Of a DNA stretch of 9,507 nucleotides, positions 6,859 through 9,507 are shown one piece after another. The stretch spans positions 1 to 9,507 of the forward strand of contig DMCR01000165.1 in assembly GCA_003445735.1 (NCBI GenBank), written 5' to 3'. Position 1 is the stretch's first letter. Every line of letters starts with the position of its first letter. The translations under genes were made by a program, and so were the position numbers. Under the pieces are notes generated by a model, which was given only the letters and a program-made list of their open reading frames with translations, had not been told where the DNA came from and searched no databases. This DNA is from Cryomorphaceae bacterium. GTDB lineage: Bacteria > Bacteroidota > Bacteroidia > Flavobacteriales > Schleiferiaceae.

Positions 6859-8121
6859 ATGAAAGAGAGCACATGGAACATAGTCGGGATCGTTTGCGCC
6901 TTCGTCGCAATCTTGAGCTGTGCCCATGAACCGACAAATACGACGCCCATGAGAACCGCGGCAGAAATTTTAGGGAACCCGGAATATCAGGCTATCTCCT
7001 ATGGTGGCTACCGTGCCAAAACGCGTGAGGTACAACCGACAATCCAACAGTTGAAGAACGACATGAAGATCATGCATGCCATGGGCATTCGCATGTTGCG
7101 TACGTACAACCTACAATTGGACCATGCCCCAAATGTTCTTCGCGCCATTCGTGAGCTTAAACAGGAAGATCCGGCCTTCGAAATGTATGTCATGCTGGGC
7201 GCTTGGATCGATTGTCAGGATGCTTGGACGGACCACCCAGATCATGATTTTGAGGATCCGACCAACAATGAAAGTGAGATCAGTAAAGCGGTACAATATG
7301 CGAATGAGTATCCGGAAATAGTCAAGGTCATTGCTGTAGGTAATGAGGCCATGGTCCATTGGGCTTGGAGCTACTTTGTCAAGCCTAAGGTCATCCTGAA
7401 ATATGTAAACTACCTGCAGGAACTAAAAACCATGGGCAAATTGACCCCGGACCTCTGGATCACTAGCTCGGATAATTTTGCCTCTTGGGGCGGTGGCAGT
7501 CCAGATTACCATAATGAAGATCTTGAAGCTTTGGCCGAGGCGGTGGATTATGTTTCGATGCATACCTATCCCTTCCACGATACCCACTACAACAGTGCGT
7601 TCTGGGAGGTTCACGAGAGTGCGGTGGCAAATGCCAGCGATGATGAGCGAGTGGAAATGGCCGTAGATCGCGCCGTATTCTATGCGAAGAACCAGTACCA
7701 CAGCGTGAAGGCCTACCTCGACAGCATAGGGGTGGAGAAGCCTATCCATATCGGTGAGACTGGATGGGCCAGCATGAGTCGCGGTTTATATGGCCCTAAT
7801 GGTTCGTTTGCGGCGGATGAAGTTAAGCAGGCACTCTACTACCAGAAGATGCGTGCCTGGACAGATTCGGCTGGAATCTCATGTTTCTATTTTGAGGCTT
7901 TTGACGAGCCGTGGAAGGATACGACTCACGAAGAAGGAAGTGAAAACAACTTTGGTCTGATTACCCTGAATGGAAAGGCTAAGTTCGCTATATGGTCTTT
8001 GGTGGATCAAGGAATTTTTGGAGGACTAATGCGTAACGGCAATACCATCACCAAGTCATTCGGAGGGGATAGTGCGGCGGTAAAAGCAACCGTGTTGGTG
8101 CCTAAAACAGTGAATGAATAA
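6859..8121 (+). CDS. GH17-like beta-1,3-glucanase, lipoprotein
   Basis: This 420-residue enzyme probably cleaves beta-1,3-glucan such as laminarin outside the cytoplasm. Residues 1-21 are a lipoprotein signal with lipobox ILSC and Cys21 as anchor. The rest is a single TIM barrel of clan GH-A. The early strand has MLRTYNL (about 79-85), AVGNEAM carries the acid/base Glu163, VSMHTYPF is the strand-6 segment, and IGETGWAS carries the nucleophile Glu300. The GETGW signature around the nucleophile is the hallmark of GH17. Near the C-terminus, YFEAFDEPWK is the typical strand-8 segment. The barrel is a little longer than plant GH17 domains (about 310-340 residues), and bacterial members may be endo- or exo-acting or transglycosylating, so the exact activity is open. 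It follows the phosphorylase stop by 17 bases, with an A-rich CGAAAAA just before the ATG, and precedes the next gene by 3 bases, so co-transcription is very likely. The start is fixed by the signal peptide. Confidence 0.87.
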   Translation: MKESTWNIVGIVCAFVAILSCAHEPTNTTPMRTAAEILGNPEYQAISYGGYRAKTREVQPTIQQLKNDMKIMHAMGIRMLRTYNLQLDHAPNVLRAIRELKQEDPAFEMYVMLGAWIDCQDAWTDHPDHDFEDPTNNESEISKAVQYANEYPEIVKVIAVGNEAMVHWAWSYFVKPKVILKYVNYLQELKTMGKLTPDLWITSSDNFASWGGGSPDYHNEDLEALAEAVDYVSMHTYPFHDTHYNSAFWEVHESAVANASDDERVEMAVDRAVFYAKNQYHSVKAYLDSIGVEKPIHIGETGWASMSRGLYGPNGSFAADEVKQALYYQKMRAWTDSAGISCFYFEAFDEPWKDTTHEEGSENNFGLITLNGKAKFAIWSLVDQGIFGGLMRNGNTITKSFGGDSAAVKATVLVPKTVNE

Positions 8122-8124
8122 AGG

Positions 8125-9117
8125 ATGAAGGGACTGTATTTACGTTTTGGCTTATTTGTTCTTGCGGCTTTAGCTTTTGCGGCTTTAGCTTTTGCGGCTG
8201 TTGAAGAAACGACAGAGGAAGTAAGTTCGCCGATATACATGAAAGGAGTGTGCTACCATCCTGTGGCGAAGGGAGATACCATACGCAGTTTCGAGCGCAT
8301 TGATGAAGATCTTGCCTTGATGGTGGATGCCGGAATGAACACTATTCGCACGTACGCCCCCATTGAAGAGGTAGAGGTGTTAGACAAGATTGCCGCGAAG
8401 GGCTTGAAAATCGTGGTGGGTTTCGGCTACAACCAAAATGGATTTTATGATTTGCTTTCAGGTTCTTACCTAGAGTATGTGAAGCGTTTCAAGGATCATG
8501 AAGCGATATTGATGTGGGAATTGGGCAATGAGTACAACTATCACCCTGAATGGTTTGAGGGTGATATCATGAATTGGTACACTACATTAAAGGAGGCGGT
8601 CGACCAAATCCATGCCTTGGATTCTGAACATCCTGTGGCGACGGCTCATGGCGAGTTGCCGGATTCGTTGGCCTTTCACATGGGTGCGGAAGTAGATATC
8701 TGGGGTTTGAATGTGTACCGTTGGGACCAGCCAGCCACCATTATCGACGAATGGAACGCCGTGAGTGATAAGCCTTTCTATTTTTCAGAAGTAGGGGCAG
8801 ATAGCTATATGCGAATTGCCGATGCTGGGTTTGCGCAAGGACCAAATGAGTATGCCCAAGCGGTGGCCTTGGATACGATCATAGGTCAAATTTTGGCAAG
8901 GCAATCTGAGAACGAAGGATTGCTCTTGTTCTCTTTTACCGACGGATGGTGGAAAGCTGGGAATCCTGAGAGGCAAGATATTGGCGGATGGGCGCCAAAA
9001 AGTAGCGGAGTACCGTACGATGGTGCGCCGAATGAGGAATATTGGGGTATTGTCGATATCGACCGCCAGCCCAAGAAAGGTTGGGGCGTGGTACTCGAAC
9101 ATTTTACCAAGAAATAA
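8125..9117 (+). CDS. Secreted single-barrel clan GH-A glycoside hydrolase (GH2-C or GH72-like), family uncertain
   Basis: This 330-residue protein has an N-terminal Sec signal with hydrophobic core residues 8-24 and a likely cut at AFA-A or AFAA-V (after 24 or 25). There is no lipobox, so unlike its neighbours it should be soluble in the periplasm or secreted. The mature part is a TIM barrel starting IYMKGVCYHP, followed by MNTIRTYAP (strand 2), MWELGNEYNY with acid/base Glu136, DIWGLNVYRW, and FYFSEVGADS with nucleophile Glu222. The 86-residue gap between the two glutamates fits clan GH-A. The motifs resemble the catalytic domain of GH2, but the N-terminal beta-sandwich domains of GH2 are absent; similarity to GH72 transglycosylases (GxxY opening, IRTYA, GNE) is also visible. 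By context it acts on the same beta-glucan or its oligosaccharides, possibly as a transglycosylase. It begins 3 bases after the GH17 stop and ends in two consecutive TAA codons. The family assignment is the weak point. Confidence 0.82.
   Translation: MKGLYLRFGLFVLAALAFAALAFAAVEETTEEVSSPIYMKGVCYHPVAKGDTIRSFERIDEDLALMVDAGMNTIRTYAPIEEVEVLDKIAAKGLKIVVGFGYNQNGFYDLLSGSYLEYVKRFKDHEAILMWELGNEYNYHPEWFEGDIMNWYTTLKEAVDQIHALDSEHPVATAHGELPDSLAFHMGAEVDIWGLNVYRWDQPATIIDEWNAVSDKPFYFSEVGADSYMRIADAGFAQGPNEYAQAVALDTIIGQILARQSENEGLLLFSFTDGWWKAGNPERQDIGGWAPKSSGVPYDGAPNEEYWGIVDIDRQPKKGWGVVLEHFTKK
8164..8199 (+). repeat. In-frame 15-base tandem repeat inside a signal peptide
   Basis: The unit GCGGCTTTAGCTTTT occurs twice exactly (8164-8178 and 8179-8193), followed by six bases of a third copy. 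It encodes Ala-Ala-Leu-Ala-Phe twice at residues 14-23 and so builds most of the hydrophobic core of the signal peptide of the GH-A enzyme. The exact identity at wobble positions points to recent duplication, not protein-level selection alone. Confidence 0.9.
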
Positions 9118-9130
9118 TAATTGAAGGAAG

Positions 9131-9507
9131 ATGAAATTAAAGAACGCAATGATTTTACTTACATGTATTTTTCTGCTTTCGGCATGTAATCAAGAAAAAC
9201 CAACAATGAAAGTATTCGAAACCTCCAGAGAAGGGAATCTACTTACAGAAGTATCGGATTTTGAAACGTCAGAACCAACCACAATTATTTCTATTGATAG
9301 GAATACATCAAAGCAAACCTTAGTCGGTTTTGGTGCAGCATTTACAGAGGCTTCTGCATACTTGATGAACGAATTGGGCACTGAAAATAGGAGAGAAATA
9401 ATCGAAGCATATTTTTCTGAACAAGGGTCTAATTATTCTTTAATGAGAACCCATATGAATTCCTGTGATTTCTCATTGACAAATTATAGTTATTCACCAG
9501 TGGAAGG
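9131..9507 (+). CDS. GH30 glycoside hydrolase, lipoprotein, N-terminal part only
   Basis: The gene runs off the window; 125 complete codons are present. Residues 1-19 form a lipoprotein signal with lipobox LSAC and Cys19 as anchor. From about residue 59 the sequence has the GH30 opening: LVGFGAAFTEASAYLMNEL, then EIIEAYFSEQGSNYSLMRTH and MNSCDFSL, which is the usual start of the GH30 barrel. Catalytic glutamates lie beyond the window. GH30 enzymes of Bacteroidota in laminarin-type loci usually cleave beta-1,6-linked glucose (endo-1,6-beta-glucanase) or act as glucosylceramidase-like exo-enzymes; the subfamily cannot be read from this fragment. It follows the previous gene by 13 bases with AAGGAAG directly before the ATG, so it should be the fourth gene of the operon. 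Its DNA is clearly more AT-rich than its upstream neighbours: three 60-base lines counted by hand (from 9241, 9361 and 9421) have 33-35% GC, while lines from 7501, 7741 and 8941 have 45-55%. Confidence 0.9.
   Translation, partial: MKLKNAMILLTCIFLLSACNQEKPTMKVFETSREGNLLTEVSDFETSEPTTIISIDRNTSKQTLVGFGAAFTEASAYLMNELGTENRREIIEAYFSEQGSNYSLMRTHMNSCDFSLTNYSYSPVE

Noticed and set aside
7423..7749. 108-residue minus-strand frame opposite the GH17 gene
   Set aside because: It is the longest antisense frame here, but it mirrors codons of a well-supported enzyme gene and has no motif.
8785..9149. Overlapping minus-strand frames of 105 and 87 residues opposite the GH-A gene
   Set aside because: They are shadows of the sense gene, and neither has a start context or domain.
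1..9507. tRNA genes, CRISPR array, insertion sequence or attachment site
   Set aside because: I saw no cloverleaf-like sequence in the three spacers, no spaced direct repeats, no transposase or integrase and no terminal inverted repeats.

Overview
The window most likely comes from a member of the Bacteroidota, probably a marine or otherwise aquatic flavobacterial-type organism. The pointers are several short lipoprotein signals (SSC, LSC and SAC lipoboxes), A-rich or weak ribosome binding sites, moderate-to-low GC, a DUF1684 domain and a set of beta-glucan-active enzymes typical of that phylum. This placement is inference. There is no rRNA, tRNA, integrase, IS or CRISPR array.

Left part (1-3045): three unlinked-looking genes. 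A minus-strand SGNH-hydrolase-like lipoprotein (132-974) faces away from a small three-helix membrane protein on the plus strand (1149-1430). That gene meets, with one base between the stop codons, a large exported minus-strand protein (1432-3045). The large protein reads as a three-domain fusion: SGNH/GDSL esterase, NTF2-like (SnoaL-type) domain and DUF1684.

Middle (3046-3388): a 343-base divergent intergenic region with no credible gene. It holds weak promoter-like matches and one AAACGTTT palindrome.

Right part (3389-9507): a tight plus-strand operon of four genes with gaps of 17, 3 and 13 bases. In order they are: a 1150-residue cytoplasmic glycoside phosphorylase related to GH94 (best fit GH149 or GH161, i.e. 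beta-1,3-glucan phosphorylases); a GH17-like lipoprotein (endo-/exo-beta-1,3-glucanase type); a small secreted clan GH-A enzyme made of a TIM barrel only (GH2-C or GH72-like, family uncertain); and the start of a GH30 lipoprotein (beta-1,6-glucanase or glucosylceramidase-like), cut by the window end.

Together they fit a laminarin-type beta-1,3/1,6-glucan utilisation locus. Surface or periplasmic GH17, GH-A and GH30 enzymes would trim backbone and branches, and imported oligosaccharides would be split by phosphate in the cytoplasm to glucose-1-phosphate. No SusC/SusD transporter, GH16, GH3 or regulator is visible here, so these would have to lie downstream or elsewhere. The most notable items are the three-domain esterase fusion, the unassigned small GH-A enzyme and the phosphorolytic arrangement of the operon.
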